The notes: a model not told the origin generated them from the sequence alone. A stretch of DNA of 64,000 nt from Candidatus Eremiobacterota bacterium (GCA_019235885.1 JAFAKB010000056.1:16860-80859), one strand, 5' to 3'; counted from the stretch's first letter, positions 1 through 8,461 are shown. A program made the numbers and translations.

Positions 1-2031
1 TCGGTCGGCGCGCTGGGCTTCGCGCTCGTCGCCGCGACGGTCGCGCTGACCGCGGCGCAGACGATCTACCAAGTGCTGCTGCCGGAAGTCGTGCCGCGCG
101 CGGTGTGGGGGACGGCGGCCGGCGTGCGCGGAGCGATGACGCTGATCGGCACCGTGCTCGGCTTGGCGTGCGCGGCGCTGCTCCCACCGCAGCAGGCGCT
201 CTTCGCGAGCGCGCTGACGATCGCGCTCGTCGCGAGCTCGCTCTTCGCGATCCCGAACCCGCCCGCGGCGCCGCCGCCGCTCGCGCGCGCGATCGTGCGC
301 GACAACCATGACCTTGCCGTAACGCTCGTCGCGCGCGGGTGGATCGTGCTGGGGCTGACGCTGCTGAACACGTACGTGCTGTACTTCTTCTCCGACGTGC
401 TCGGCGTGAAGGACGCTTCGCTGGGAACGGGGATGGTCGCCGGCGCGGCGCTGCTCGGCGCGATCGTCTCCAGCGTGTGGGCCGGAACGCTTTCCGACAA
501 AGTCGATCGCCGGCTCGTCGTCACGCTGTCGGGGATTCCGATGACGCTCGCCGCGCTCGGCTTCGCGCTGCATCCCGACGCGCGCTGGATCTTCGCCTAC
601 GCGGCATTGTTCGGGCTGGGCTACGGCGGCGTGTTCTCGGTGGGCTGGGCGCTCGCGCTCGACGCGATCCCCGCGCTGGGCGACGTGGCGCGCGATCTCG
701 GCGTGTGGGGGACGCTCTCCGGCTTGCCGCTGATCTTCGCGCCGAAGCTCGGCGCGTGGGTGATCGCGCACGGCGCGACGCCCGCGCAAGGCTATCGCTG
801 GCTGTTCGCGCTCGCCGGCGCATCGTTCGCGATCGGTTCGCTCACCGTGCTCCGCGTCGGGCGCAAAGGCGCCGGGTCGCTCTGGCAGACGCTGCTCGTC
901 GCGTTGACGACCGCGATCCGCCAGCCGCTGATCGCGCTGAGATTCCGCGTGCGCCAGTGGGGACGTTTGCCGCTGCGCCGTGGGCCGACAGTGCTCATCG
1001 CGAACCATCAGCACGAGGACGAGTCCGAGATCGTCGTCGAGCGAGCGTTCGTGCAGTCGCTCTTCCGGCCGCTGTTCACCGCCTCGTCACGCCGGATGTA
1101 CGAGCGCGGCTTCTTCGCGACGCGCATGCCGTGGCTCGGGTTCATGCGCAACGTGAACGCGGGGCCGCTGTTCTTCGGGCTGGGAATGCTGCCGCTCGAG
1201 AACGAGCTCTCCGCGCGGCCCCTGCGCAGCATCGCGGGCGACGTGCGCGCGCGGCACGGCGACCTCGCGCTCGAGCTCGTCTTTCGCGGCGAGGCGCGTG
1301 CGGCGATACCTCCGGACGCGCGCACGCTTGACGACCTGCTGCTGCCGCGGCATTTCGCGGCCGGCGAAACGCGCGTGCGGTTGTCGTACGTGCTCGAGCC
1401 GTACCGCGCGGAGCTGCTCGCCGCGCTGCGCGCCGGCGTCGACGAGGACGTGGCGCGCATCGTCGGCGTCGTGCGGCGGGGCGCGACGTTCTTCGTCACG
1501 CCGGAAGGCTTCTACAGCACCGACGGCCGCATGCGCCCGCTCAAAGGAATCGTCGACCACTTGCTGCGGGTCGCGACGCCCTGGTTCGCCGCGATCGCCT
1601 TCGACCCGTTCCGCGGCCAGCGGCTTTCGATGCTCTACCGCATCGTGCGCCCGGCCGATCCCGACGATCTGAGCACCTCGCTCGCGGCGGCGCGGCCGGT
1701 CACGACCAGCGCGCTGCTAGCGACGTGGCTGCTCGCCGTCGGCTTGCCGTTCGACGCGCGCGAAGCCGCCGACGGCGTCGTGCGCCTGCGCGACGCGCTC
1801 CCGCCGGGAGCGTTCACCGATCCGGAGCTCGCGCGCGACGCGGACGGCTGCGTGAACGACGCGCTCGACGGCGCAACGCGCCGCGGCGTCCTGGCGCGCG
1901 ACGGCGCGCGCTATGAACTGGCCGCACGGCGCACCGACGCGCGCTTTCCCGGCGTCGCCGACGTCGTCGCCTATCAAGCCGCATTTTTTGAACAGACGAT
2001 CGCGGCGCTGCGCCGGCTCAGCGAGCGCTAG
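1..2031 (+). CDS. MFS transporter fused to a PlsC-like acyltransferase (5' end outside window)
   Basis: The reading frame is open from base 1 and ends at TAG 2029-2031, so the N-terminus is missing; 676 codons are visible. Residues 1 to about 290 are hydrophobic helices of a major facilitator permease with a motif-A-like loop (GTLSDKVDRR, near residue 160). Residues about 320-600 resemble a glycerolipid acyltransferase: NHQHEDE fits an HX4(D/E) box with Glu in place of the usual Asp, and PEGFYSTDG resembles the phosphate-binding PEG block. Known MFS-acyltransferase pairs (LplT-Aas) flip and re-acylate lysophospholipids at the inner membrane; a similar role here is inference. The 3' end overlaps the next minus-strand stop by 4 nt. 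Confidence 0.8.
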   Translation, partial: SVGALGFALVAATVALTAAQTIYQVLLPEVVPRAVWGTAAGVRGAMTLIGTVLGLACAALLPPQQALFASALTIALVASSLFAIPNPPAAPPPLARAIVRDNHDLAVTLVARGWIVLGLTLLNTYVLYFFSDVLGVKDASLGTGMVAGAALLGAIVSSVWAGTLSDKVDRRLVVTLSGIPMTLAALGFALHPDARWIFAYAALFGLGYGGVFSVGWALALDAIPALGDVARDLGVWGTLSGLPLIFAPKLGAWVIAHGATPAQGYRWLFALAGASFAIGSLTVLRVGRKGAGSLWQTLLVALTTAIRQPLIALRFRVRQWGRLPLRRGPTVLIANHQHEDESEIVVERAFVQSLFRPLFTASSRRMYERGFFATRMPWLGFMRNVNAGPLFFGLGMLPLENELSARPLRSIAGDVRARHGDLALELVFRGEARAAIPPDARTLDDLLLPRHFAAGETRVRLSYVLEPYRAELLAALRAGVDEDVARIVGVVRRGATFFVTPEGFYSTDGRMRPLKGIVDHLLRVATPWFAAIAFDPFRGQRLSMLYRIVRPADPDDLSTSLAAARPVTTSALLATWLLAVGLPFDAREAADGVVRLRDALPPGAFTDPELARDADGCVNDALDGATRRGVLARDGARYELAARRTDARFPGVADVVAYQAAFFEQTIAALRRLSER

Positions 2032-2411
2032 CGCACGACGACCGGGATCGAGCGCGACGTTTCGACGCCGTCGATGCTGCGCGCGATGATCTGCAGCGTG
2101 TAGCCGTGGCGCAGCCAGGGCGGCAGCCACCACGGGACCGTGTACGTCAGCGAGAACTTTCCCGGCCCGTCCTCGTGCATCGCGACCGCGCGGTAGTCGA
2201 CGCGCGCTTCGACGTAGTGCACGTTGTCGGAGGTCTCGACGTTCCCGTGCACCGGCCGGCCCGGATGGATCTCGGTCGTCGAGATCGAGAAGCCGTGGAT
2301 CGCCGGGTATCCGTGCGGGGGCGGCGTCGGCCCGACGTGCGCGTACGCGTCAGCGACGTCCGCCGAAGCAAGGGCTATCGTCGCGGCGAGGGCGAGCAGC
2401 GGTGCAGGCAT
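2028..2411 (-). CDS. Small secreted protein with a beta-rich C-terminal domain (copy A)
   Basis: 127 aa from ATG 2409-2411. The first 22 residues or so (MPAPLLALAATIALASA...) form a Sec signal peptide. The remainder is one domain of about 90 residues rich in beta-forming residues, with GPGKF, WLPPWLR and a SIPVVVR terminus. The same spacing of Val-rich strands, a GPG-F turn, an aromatic/Pro block and a terminal PV-V recurs in the neighbouring lipoprotein (2428-2904) and at the C-terminus of the membrane protein at 6294-7886, so the three are probably paralogous modules. No family is recognised; an immunoglobulin-like fold is a guess. It lies 16 nt downstream of copy B, likely in one transcript. 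Confidence 0.6.
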   Translation of the reverse strand: MPAPLLALAATIALASADVADAYAHVGPTPPPHGYPAIHGFSISTTEIHPGRPVHGNVETSDNVHYVEARVDYRAVAMHEDGPGKFSLTYTVPWWLPPWLRHGYTLQIIARSIDGVETSRSIPVVVR

Positions 2412-2427
2412 TGCCGGTGTGTTCCCC

Positions 2428-2904
2428 TTAGCGGACGCTGACGCCCACCGCGCTCTGCGTGCTTCGCCCGCGCGCGTCGCGCGCGACGAAGGTGACCGCG
2501 TAGCTGCCGCGCGCGAAGGGCGGGAGCGGCGGCAGGGTCGTGCTGCCCTCGAAGAGCCCGGGGCCCACGCGCGGGACCGCCATCGAGGACCCACCGGCGA
2601 AGGCGACGACGGTGACGACGCCGGGCGTCGTTCGGACGACCGCGTGCACCGTCGTTCCGGATCCGACGACGCTCGGGCTGACGCTCGCGCCGAGGATGTA
2701 CGGACGAGGATCGGGCGCGCTCGTCGCCGGCCGGTCGGCGACCGGGTGTTCCGGCCCCGCCCGGAGCGGGCGAACCGCCGCGCGGATCGGGCGCGCCGCG
2801 GGGCGAGCGGCGACGGGCGCGCTGCTCGGTCGCAGCCGCGCCGTGGAGCTCGGGCTGCGCGCACCGGTCGGGCCGCTCGAACCCGTGCGGGCACATGCCG
2901 TCAT
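2428..2904 (-). CDS. Probable lipoprotein with the same beta domain (copy B); start uncertain
   Basis: 158 aa from ATG 2902-2904: a Ser/Pro/Arg-rich linker (about 1-65), then a domain of about 90 residues with GPGLFEG and a terminal VGVSVR, matching copies A and C. The ATG lies only four codons before a Cys. Reading upstream in frame gives a hydrophobic Ala-rich stretch ending LASALAMTAC, a convincing lipobox, yet there is no ATG, GTG or TTG in frame before it. A CTG at 2971-2973, with a GGAG about 9 nt upstream, would give a 181-residue lipoprotein. True initiation is therefore likely non-canonical, or the segment decayed. That 5' end would overlap the divergent glycosyltransferase start. 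Confidence 0.55.
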   Translation of the reverse strand: MTACARTGSSGPTGARSPSSTARLRPSSAPVAARPAARPIRAAVRPLRAGPEHPVADRPATSAPDPRPYILGASVSPSVVGSGTTVHAVVRTTPGVVTVVAFAGGSSMAVPRVGPGLFEGSTTLPPLPPFARGSYAVTFVARDARGRSTQSAVGVSVR

Positions 2905-2945
2905 AGCCAGCGCGCTCGCGAGCGCGGCTGCTGCGATGCGCGAGG

Positions 2946-4007
2946 GTGAGAGCTGCCGGGCGGCGAGAATCAGGATTGGTGGTCTCCACTGTGCGCGAGC
3001 TGCCGGTTCGGCGAGGCGCCGATGCGACGCTCAGCATCGTCGTTCCCCTCTTCAACGAGGCGGACAACGTCGACGAGCTGCTGCGGCGCATTGCGAACGT
3101 CGTGCGCGGGCTGAGCGATCCGCCGGCCGCCTACGAAGTGATCCTGGTCGACGACGGCAGCCGCGATCGGACCCTGGAGAAGCTGCTCGCCGCCGCGCAC
3201 GACGATCCGCACCTGCGCGTCATCTCGCTCTCGCGCAACTTCGGCCACCAGATCGCCGCGACCGCCGGGCTGGACGCCGCGCGCGGCGACGCCGTCGTTC
3301 TGATGGACGGCGACCTGCAAGACCCGCCCGAATTGATCGACGACTTTCTCGCCAAGTTCCGCGAAGGGTACGACGTCGTCTTCGCGACGCGCCGCCGGCG
3401 CGCCGGCGAGAGCCGCTTCAAGCTGTTCACCGCGGCGCTCTTCTACCGCGTCATCCGGCGGCTCACCAACGTCTCGATCCCGGTCGACACGGGCGACTTC
3501 CGCTTGATGAGCCGGCGCGTCGTCGAGGCGTTGCGCGACTCCCGCGAGCGGCACCGCTTCATCCGCGGCCTGGTCTCGTGGGTCGGGTTCAAGCAGACCG
3601 GGATCTCGTACGACCGCGCCGAGCGCCACTCCGGCAGCTCGAAGTATCCGGTCTCGAAGATGCTCAAGTTCGCGCTCGACGGGATCACCGCGTTCAGCGA
3701 GATCCCGCTGCGGCTCGCGACCTGGTTCGGGTTCGTCGTGAGCGTCTTCGCGTTTCTGGTCGGCCTGTACGAGGTCGCGCTGCGCATCTTCACGGGCTAC
3801 AACTTGCCGGGCTACACCTCGACGATCGTCGCGATCCTGTTCCTCGGCGGCGTGCAGCTGATCACGATCGGGATCCTCGGCGAGTACGTCGGCCGCATCT
3901 ACGACGAGATCAAGGGCCGCCCGCTCTACCTGGTCGCGGAGAACGTCGGGGCCGGGCTCGACGCCGAGCCGGACTCGTTGCCGAGCACCGTCCCGCTCAC
4001 CAGGTAG
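2946..4007 (+). CDS. GT2 polyprenyl-phosphate glycosyltransferase (GtrB/DPM1-like)
   Basis: Up to 353 aa from GTG 2946; GTG 2979 is an equally likely start because similarity begins near SIVVPLFNE. The N-terminal GT-A domain has VDDGS and the DXD-type MDGDLQDPPE; the acceptor-side segment GSSKYPVSKM is typical of the family. Two C-terminal membrane helices (about 250-272 and 285-308) match GtrB-type enzymes, which transfer a sugar from a nucleotide donor to undecaprenyl phosphate on the cytoplasmic face. The 3' end overlaps convergent hldD by 82 nt, and both proteins carry a non-conserved tail there. With hldD and the GT-C protein it suggests surface glycan synthesis. Confidence 0.85.
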   Translation: MRAAGRRESGLVVSTVRELPVRRGADATLSIVVPLFNEADNVDELLRRIANVVRGLSDPPAAYEVILVDDGSRDRTLEKLLAAAHDDPHLRVISLSRNFGHQIAATAGLDAARGDAVVLMDGDLQDPPELIDDFLAKFREGYDVVFATRRRRAGESRFKLFTAALFYRVIRRLTNVSIPVDTGDFRLMSRRVVEALRDSRERHRFIRGLVSWVGFKQTGISYDRAERHSGSSKYPVSKMLKFALDGITAFSEIPLRLATWFGFVVSVFAFLVGLYEVALRIFTGYNLPGYTSTIVAILFLGGVQLITIGILGEYVGRIYDEIKGRPLYLVAENVGAGLDAEPDSLPSTVPLTR

Positions 4008-4957
4008 TTCCGCACGTAGTCGGCGACGCCGTCTTCGAGCGCGGTCATGGGCCTGGTCCAGCCGGCCTGCTGGAGCTTGCGCACGTCCGCGACGGTGCGG
4101 TACTGGTACTTGCCGCGCAGCACGTGCGGCATCTCGATATATTCGATCCGCGCCGGGAGCCCGAGCGCGTTGAAGACGGCGATCGCGAGAGCGTTCCAGG
4201 TCCGGTCGGCTCCGGAGCCGACGTTGTAGATGCCGCCGGCCTGCGGCGTGCGCGAGAGAAACGTGGTGATCGCCACCGCGTCCTTCACGTAGAGGAAGTC
4301 GCGCGTCTGTTCGCCGTGCGCGATTCCGTTACGATAGCTTTTGAAGAGCTCGATCGTCCCGCGCGCGCGGATCTGCTCGTACGCCTTCGCGACGACGCTG
4401 CGCATCTCACCTTTGTGATCTTCGTTCGGGCCGTAGACGTTGAAGTACTTGAGCCCGACCGCGCGCTCGAGCAGCTCCTCGCGCCGCATCCAGTGGTCGA
4501 ACAAGTGCTTCGAGTAGCCGTACATGTTCAGCGGGCGCAGCGCGTGCGGGTCGAGGTCCTCGCGCATCTCGCTTTCGAGCGCGCCGTAAGTCGCCGCCGA
4601 CGAAGCGTAGACGAAGCGCGCGCCGCGCGCGAACGCCCAGCGCGCGATCTCCTGCGAGCGCCGCACGTTGTTCGCGATCAGGTACGACGCGTCGCGCTCG
4701 GTGGTCGACGAGCACGCGCCCAGATGAAAGACCGTTGCGATCTCGCCGAACGCGTCCGGCTCGCGCTCGATCCGCGGGAAGAACTCTTCGGCGTCGAGGT
4801 AGTCGGCGAAGCGCAGCGGAACGAGGTGCCGCCACTTCTCGCTCGTTCCGAGCCGGTCGACGACCACGACGTCGTCGACGCCTTCGCGGTTCAGCTGCCA
4901 AACGAGCGCGCTGCCGATCAAACCGGCGCCGCCGGTGACGACCGTCGTCCGTTTCAC
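3926..4957 (-). CDS. hldD: ADP-L-glycero-D-manno-heptose-6-epimerase
   Basis: 343 aa. It interconverts ADP-D- and ADP-L-glycero-D-manno-heptose for LPS core or S-layer glycans. The N-terminal Rossmann motif is TGGAGLIGSALV; the SDR catalytic Tyr-Lys is in MYGYSKHLFD; the HldD-typical blocks LGACSSTTERD, VYGPNEDHKGEMRS and GEQTRDFLYV are present. The last 20 residues or so extend past the usual family end and overlap the convergent glycosyltransferase gene. It sits 22 nt after the pyrimidine-nucleoside phosphorylase on the same strand. Its presence argues for a diderm with heptose-containing glycans. Confidence 0.93.
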   Translation of the reverse strand: MKRTTVVTGGAGLIGSALVWQLNREGVDDVVVVDRLGTSEKWRHLVPLRFADYLDAEEFFPRIEREPDAFGEIATVFHLGACSSTTERDASYLIANNVRRSQEIARWAFARGARFVYASSAATYGALESEMREDLDPHALRPLNMYGYSKHLFDHWMRREELLERAVGLKYFNVYGPNEDHKGEMRSVVAKAYEQIRARGTIELFKSYRNGIAHGEQTRDFLYVKDAVAITTFLSRTPQAGGIYNVGSGADRTWNALAIAVFNALGLPARIEYIEMPHVLRGKYQYRTVADVRKLQQAGWTRPMTALEDGVADYVRNYLVSGTVLGNESGSASSPAPTFSATR

Positions 4958-4979
4958 GGCTGCGCTCGCTCCGTCGCCA

Positions 4980-6272
4980 TCACGTTGCGAACGCGCCGAG
5001 GGCGGAATCCCTCACCAGGCCCGCGATCAGCGCGCGCGGCGGCGGGGGGCTCGGGCCGAGCGTGAACGCGCTCGCGACCCGGCGCGGGTCGGCCGAGGGG
5101 CCGGCGCACTCGGCCAAGACGTCGCCGCCGCGCACCGGCGTGCCGGCGCGCGCGACGATGCGGATGCCGGCGAACGGGCCGTCGGCCGCAACGAGTTCGC
5201 GCGCGAGCTCGCCGACCGCGACGGCGTCGATCCCGACGACGAACCCGTCGTGCGGCGCGGTCGCGGTGCTGCGGTGCGGGTGCGCGGCGATGCGGTCGAG
5301 CGCCGCGCGCGTGCCGCCCTGCGCTTCGACGAGCTGCGCCAACCGCTCGTACGCGGCGCCGGACTGCAGCCGGTCGAGCGCGCGCGACTCGACCTCGTGC
5401 TCCGTCAGGCCGCCGACGCGCAGCATCTCGTGCGCGACCGCGAACACGGCTTCGGCGAGCCGCGGATCCCGCTCGTCGTCGCGCAGGAAGTCGCGCGCCT
5501 CGACCGCTTCGATCCCGCTCCCGACCGCCGCGCCGAGCGGCTCCTCCATGTCGCTGACCAGCGCGCTCGCGCGCCGCCCGAAGCGCGCCGCGAGCCGGAC
5601 CAGCGTCTCGGCGAGCTCGAGCGCTTCGCCGGCGGTGCGCATGAACGCGCCGCGGCCGGCCTTCACGTCGAAGACGATCGCGCCGGCGCCGCCCGCGATC
5701 TTCTTCGAGACGATCGACGACGCGATGAGGCCGCGCGCGGGGACGGTGCCGGTGCGGTCGCGCAAGGCGTAGAGCTGCTTGTCGGCCGGGACGAGCCGTT
5801 CCGACTGCGCGGCGATCGCGCAGCCGATCGTCTCGACCTGCGCGACGAAGGCTTCGGGCGCGAGATCGGTGCGCACGCCGGGGATCGCCTCGAGCTTGTC
5901 GAGCGTTCCGCCGGTGTGGCCGAGCGCGCGGCCGGAGAGCTTCGCGACCGGGACGCCGCACGCGGCGACGAGCGGGACCGCGATCAGCGAGACCGTATCG
6001 CCGACGCCGCCGGAAGAGTGCTTGTCGACGACGGTGCGCCCGCCGCCGTAGCGCAGCACGTCGCCCGAGCGCACCATCGCGTCGGTCAGCGCGAAGATCT
6101 CTTCGTCGGTCATCCCGCGGATCGCGCAGGCCATCGCGAGCGCGGCGACCGGCGCGTCGTCGATAGCACCGTGGACGTAGCCGTCGACGATGCGGCTCCA
6201 CGTCCGCGCGTCGAGCGCTGAGCCCTCGCGCTTCGCGGAGAGAGCGCGCCGCAGCCAACCGTCGTCGTTCAA
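4980..6272 (-). CDS. Pyrimidine-nucleoside/thymidine phosphorylase
   Basis: 430 aa from TTG 6270-6272. Phosphorolysis of thymidine, deoxyuridine or uridine to base plus (deoxy)ribose-1-phosphate. Typical blocks: KREGSALDAR near the N-terminus, the phosphate-binding DKHSSGGVGDTVSL, KLSGRALGHTGGTLDKLE, and SKKIAGGAGAIVFDVK. The frame stays open far upstream (to about 7055) as a shadow of the divergent gene, but family similarity starts near residue 5-10, so TTG 6272 is preferred; no ATG or GTG lies nearby. It is divergent from 6294 with only 21 nt between, so promoters must overlap coding DNA. The purine counterpart is at 35195-36007. Confidence 0.88.
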   Translation of the reverse strand: MNDDGWLRRALSAKREGSALDARTWSRIVDGYVHGAIDDAPVAALAMACAIRGMTDEEIFALTDAMVRSGDVLRYGGGRTVVDKHSSGGVGDTVSLIAVPLVAACGVPVAKLSGRALGHTGGTLDKLEAIPGVRTDLAPEAFVAQVETIGCAIAAQSERLVPADKQLYALRDRTGTVPARGLIASSIVSKKIAGGAGAIVFDVKAGRGAFMRTAGEALELAETLVRLAARFGRRASALVSDMEEPLGAAVGSGIEAVEARDFLRDDERDPRLAEAVFAVAHEMLRVGGLTEHEVESRALDRLQSGAAYERLAQLVEAQGGTRAALDRIAAHPHRSTATAPHDGFVVGIDAVAVGELARELVAADGPFAGIRIVARAGTPVRGGDVLAECAGPSADPRRVASAFTLGPSPPPPRALIAGLVRDSALGAFAT

Positions 6273-6293
6273 AGCCGCTTCGCGGACCTCGCC

Positions 6294-7886
6294 ATGCGGG
6301 TCTGCGGATTCGCGCGCGGCCGTCGCGAAGCCCTTGGCGTGCCCGTTCGCGCCGGACGCCGGCTCCGTTTCGCGGTGGCGGCCGTCGCGCTGGCCTGCGC
6401 GCTCGCCGTCCCGCTCCGGCTCTCGGCCGACGTCTGGGCCTACGCCGCGTACGGTGCGCTGCTCGGGCACGGCCTCGACCCCTGGGCGCACGCCTACACC
6501 GGGCCCGACGTCGCGAGGCTGCGCGATCCGCTCCTCGCCGCCGCGCTGCGCGCCTGGGACGGCTCGCTCCCGCGCGGCGTCTACGGGCCGCTCTTCACCG
6601 TGCCGTGCGCGCTGGTGGTGGCGGCATCCCGGCCGCTCGGGCCGGACGGCACGGTCCTCGTCCTGCGGCTGCTGGCGGCGCTGGGGCTGCTGGCGTGCAT
6701 CGCCCTGGCCGGGCGAACCCGCCCGCGGCTCGCGACGCTCCTCGCCTTCCATCCCGTCGTCCTGTGGAGCGCCGCGGAAGGGCACAACGACGTCTTCTGG
6801 CTCGCCCTCGTGCTCCTCGCAGGCCGCGCGCGGAACGCGCCCGCAACGTTCGCGGGCCTCGTCGCCGCGGCCGCGGTGAAGCTGATCGCTCTCGTTCCCC
6901 TGGCGGCCGCGCTGGGCCGGCTCGAACCGCGCCGGCGGGGGCCGGCAGCCGCGGCGGTGCTGCTCGTGCTTCTCGCGGCCTACGCGCCGCTGCTGCTCTC
7001 GCTGCGGAACGGCTTCGACCACGCCGCCGGACCGCCGCGGCTCTCGCTGCTCCACGCGCCCGCGCTCGCTGCGTGGTCGGGCTCACCGCTTCCGGCCGCG
7101 GTCGGTGCGGTGCTGGCGCTGGCCGGCATCGCCGCCGTCGGGCGGGCGCTGCGCGCCGGCGACCACCTCGCCGGGGCGGCACTGGCCGGCTGGCTGGCGC
7201 TCCCGGCCGCCGAGCCGTGGTACGCGCTGTGGCTGGTGCCGGTGGTCGCGCTGGCCGGGCGCACGCCCGCCGCGAACGCGCTCTTCGCCGCCTCGTTCAC
7301 CGGGTTGGCGGGGTATCTCCAGGACGCCGTGTCCGGAACCGCCTTGCGGGACCCGGCGTTGCTCGGAGGTACGATGCTCGCCCTGTACGCGCTGCCGGTC
7401 CTGATCGCGCTGGCCCAGCCGGCCCCCTCGCCGCAGCCGAACCCCGCGCCGCCGACCCCGCCCCCCCTCGCGAGCGCGGCTCCGTCGCCCGCGCCCTCGC
7501 CGGCCGCGTCGACGACGCCGATCCCGCCGAGCCCGCAGCCGAGCACGACACCGAACCCCTTCAGCTACGTGGTCACGCCCTCGCCGGCCCCGGCGGCGGG
7601 CCCGCGCATCGTCGAGATCGCGCTGAACGACAAGGTGATGCACATGGGCGGGATGCTGCTGGTCAAGGTGACGACGAGTCCCGACGTGACCGCGATCGTC
7701 GCCCGCACGATGGGCCGCCAGCTCGGGATCCCGCAGGCCGCGCCGGGGCTCTTCGCCGGCCAGCAGCAGCTCCCGAGCGGGATCCCGTCCTGGCTCCTCA
7801 ACCGCACCTACCACATCGAGTTCGTCGCGACGACCGCCGACGGCCACTCCGTGAGCTACACCATCCCGGTCCGGCTCGAGCGCTAG
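6294..7886 (+). CDS. GT-C-like polytopic membrane protein with Pro-rich linker and beta domain (copy C)
   Basis: 530 aa. Residues about 25-385 contain roughly ten hydrophobic helices with acidic/aromatic loop motifs (SADVWAYAAYG, GHGLDPWAHAYTGPD, EGHNDVFW) reminiscent of GT-C mannosyltransferase-like enzymes that use lipid-linked sugars; no specific family is assigned. Residues about 385-440 are a low-complexity Pro/Ser/Ala linker, presumably extracytoplasmic. The last 95 residues or so form a beta domain (APGLFAG, WLLNRTYHIEF, YTIPVRLER) shared with the secreted proteins at 2028-2411 and 2428-2904. A strong hairpin follows the stop. Function is inferred to be envelope glycan assembly. Confidence 0.7.
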   Translation: MRVCGFARGRREALGVPVRAGRRLRFAVAAVALACALAVPLRLSADVWAYAAYGALLGHGLDPWAHAYTGPDVARLRDPLLAAALRAWDGSLPRGVYGPLFTVPCALVVAASRPLGPDGTVLVLRLLAALGLLACIALAGRTRPRLATLLAFHPVVLWSAAEGHNDVFWLALVLLAGRARNAPATFAGLVAAAAVKLIALVPLAAALGRLEPRRRGPAAAAVLLVLLAAYAPLLLSLRNGFDHAAGPPRLSLLHAPALAAWSGSPLPAAVGAVLALAGIAAVGRALRAGDHLAGAALAGWLALPAAEPWYALWLVPVVALAGRTPAANALFAASFTGLAGYLQDAVSGTALRDPALLGGTMLALYALPVLIALAQPAPSPQPNPAPPTPPPLASAAPSPAPSPAASTTPIPPSPQPSTTPNPFSYVVTPSPAPAAGPRIVEIALNDKVMHMGGMLLVKVTTSPDVTAIVARTMGRQLGIPQAAPGLFAGQQQLPSGIPSWLLNRTYHIEFVATTADGHSVSYTIPVRLER

Positions 7887-7891
7887 AAACC

Positions 7892-7923
7892 GACGAGCCC
7901 CGGCCTAGCGACCGGGGCTCGTC
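7892..7923. terminator. Bidirectional intrinsic-terminator-like hairpin
   Basis: Perfect 12-bp stem GACGAGCCCCGG / CCGGGGCTCGTC with an 8-nt loop, starting 5 nt after the stop at 7886 and lying between convergent genes. There is no clear T-tract, so efficient termination is inferred from stem strength and position. Confidence 0.6.
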
Positions 7924-7957
7924 GTCATGGGCGGCTCGGACGGAGGCCGAACGCGAC

Positions 7958-7979
7958 GGGTTCGCCCGTGGGCGAACCC
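7958..7979 (-). repeat. 3'-UTR stem-loop element, copy 1
   Basis: Perfect inverted repeat GGGTTCGCCC-GT-GGGCGAACCC ending one base past the hsp20 stop codon. Stem plus flank (CGAACGCGA before, ACT after) is almost identical to the element at 18885-18905, which also abuts a minus-strand stop codon. Stem differences between the two copies are compensatory. Confidence 0.65.
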
Positions 7980-7980
7980 A

Positions 7981-8364
7981 CTAGTTGACGACTTTGACTT
8001 CGATCTTGCGGGGCTGGGCCTTGGGGTGCAGGTGCAGGCCCAGGGTCAGCATCCCGTGCTCGACCTTGGCGTCGATCGCCTCGGTGTCGACGTCTTCCGG
8101 GAGCATGATCGAGCGCTGGAACGAGCGCCGCTCGGTCTTGCCGGTGACGGTGAGGACGCGGTCCTCGACGGTCACGTCGATCTGGTCGGGCTTGTAGCCG
8201 GGAACCGGGAGCTCGACGTTCCAGCCGTCCTCGGTCTTCTGAACCTCACCCGCGAACCCGTACGCGCCCTGGTTGCCGAACACCGCGCGAAGCGGATCGA
8301 ACCCGAAGAGATCGCTCACCAGCCCGCGGCCGCCGCCGTTCGGGCGAACCATCAGATCTGCCAT
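7981..8364 (-). CDS. Small heat-shock protein, Hsp20/alpha-crystallin family
   Basis: 127 aa from ATG 8362-8364. An ATP-independent holdase that binds unfolding proteins. A short N-terminal arm precedes the alpha-crystallin domain (about 40-125): WNVELPVPGYKPDQID, VTVEDRVLTVTGK, a FQRSIMLPEDVD strand and GMLTLGLHL. The frame extends to 8430, but the shorter start fits the promoter at 8433-8461, which would place transcription start near 8426 and leave a leader of about 60 nt containing a GGAGG. The overlapping CIRCE-like operator implies HrcA-type heat-shock repression. Confidence 0.92.
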   Translation of the reverse strand: MADLMVRPNGGGRGLVSDLFGFDPLRAVFGNQGAYGFAGEVQKTEDGWNVELPVPGYKPDQIDVTVEDRVLTVTGKTERRSFQRSIMLPEDVDTEAIDAKVEHGMLTLGLHLHPKAQPRKIEVKVVN

Positions 8365-8432
8365 TGCTTGATTGAAGCCTCCGATTGTAACGGGCCGCCG
8401 GCATGATGGGCGGCCAAATTTCTGACACACCG

Positions 8433-8461
8433 ATTCTAACGCGATTTAGCACTCTTGTCAA
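8433..8461 (-). promoter_or_regulatory. sigma70 promoter of hsp20
   Basis: On the minus strand TTGACA (8456-8461), a 17-nt spacer, then TAGAAT (8433-8438): perfect -35 consensus and a 5/6 -10, about 70 nt upstream of the hsp20 start. Confidence 0.85.

Noticed and set aside
2540..5065. Very long plus-strand ORF with Arg/Ala-rich translation
   Set aside because: A high-GC shadow frame across three real genes; composition is that of an off-frame.
6273..7055. Long 5' extension of the nucleoside phosphorylase frame
   Set aside because: It is the antisense shadow of the GT-C-like gene; family similarity begins only near 6260.
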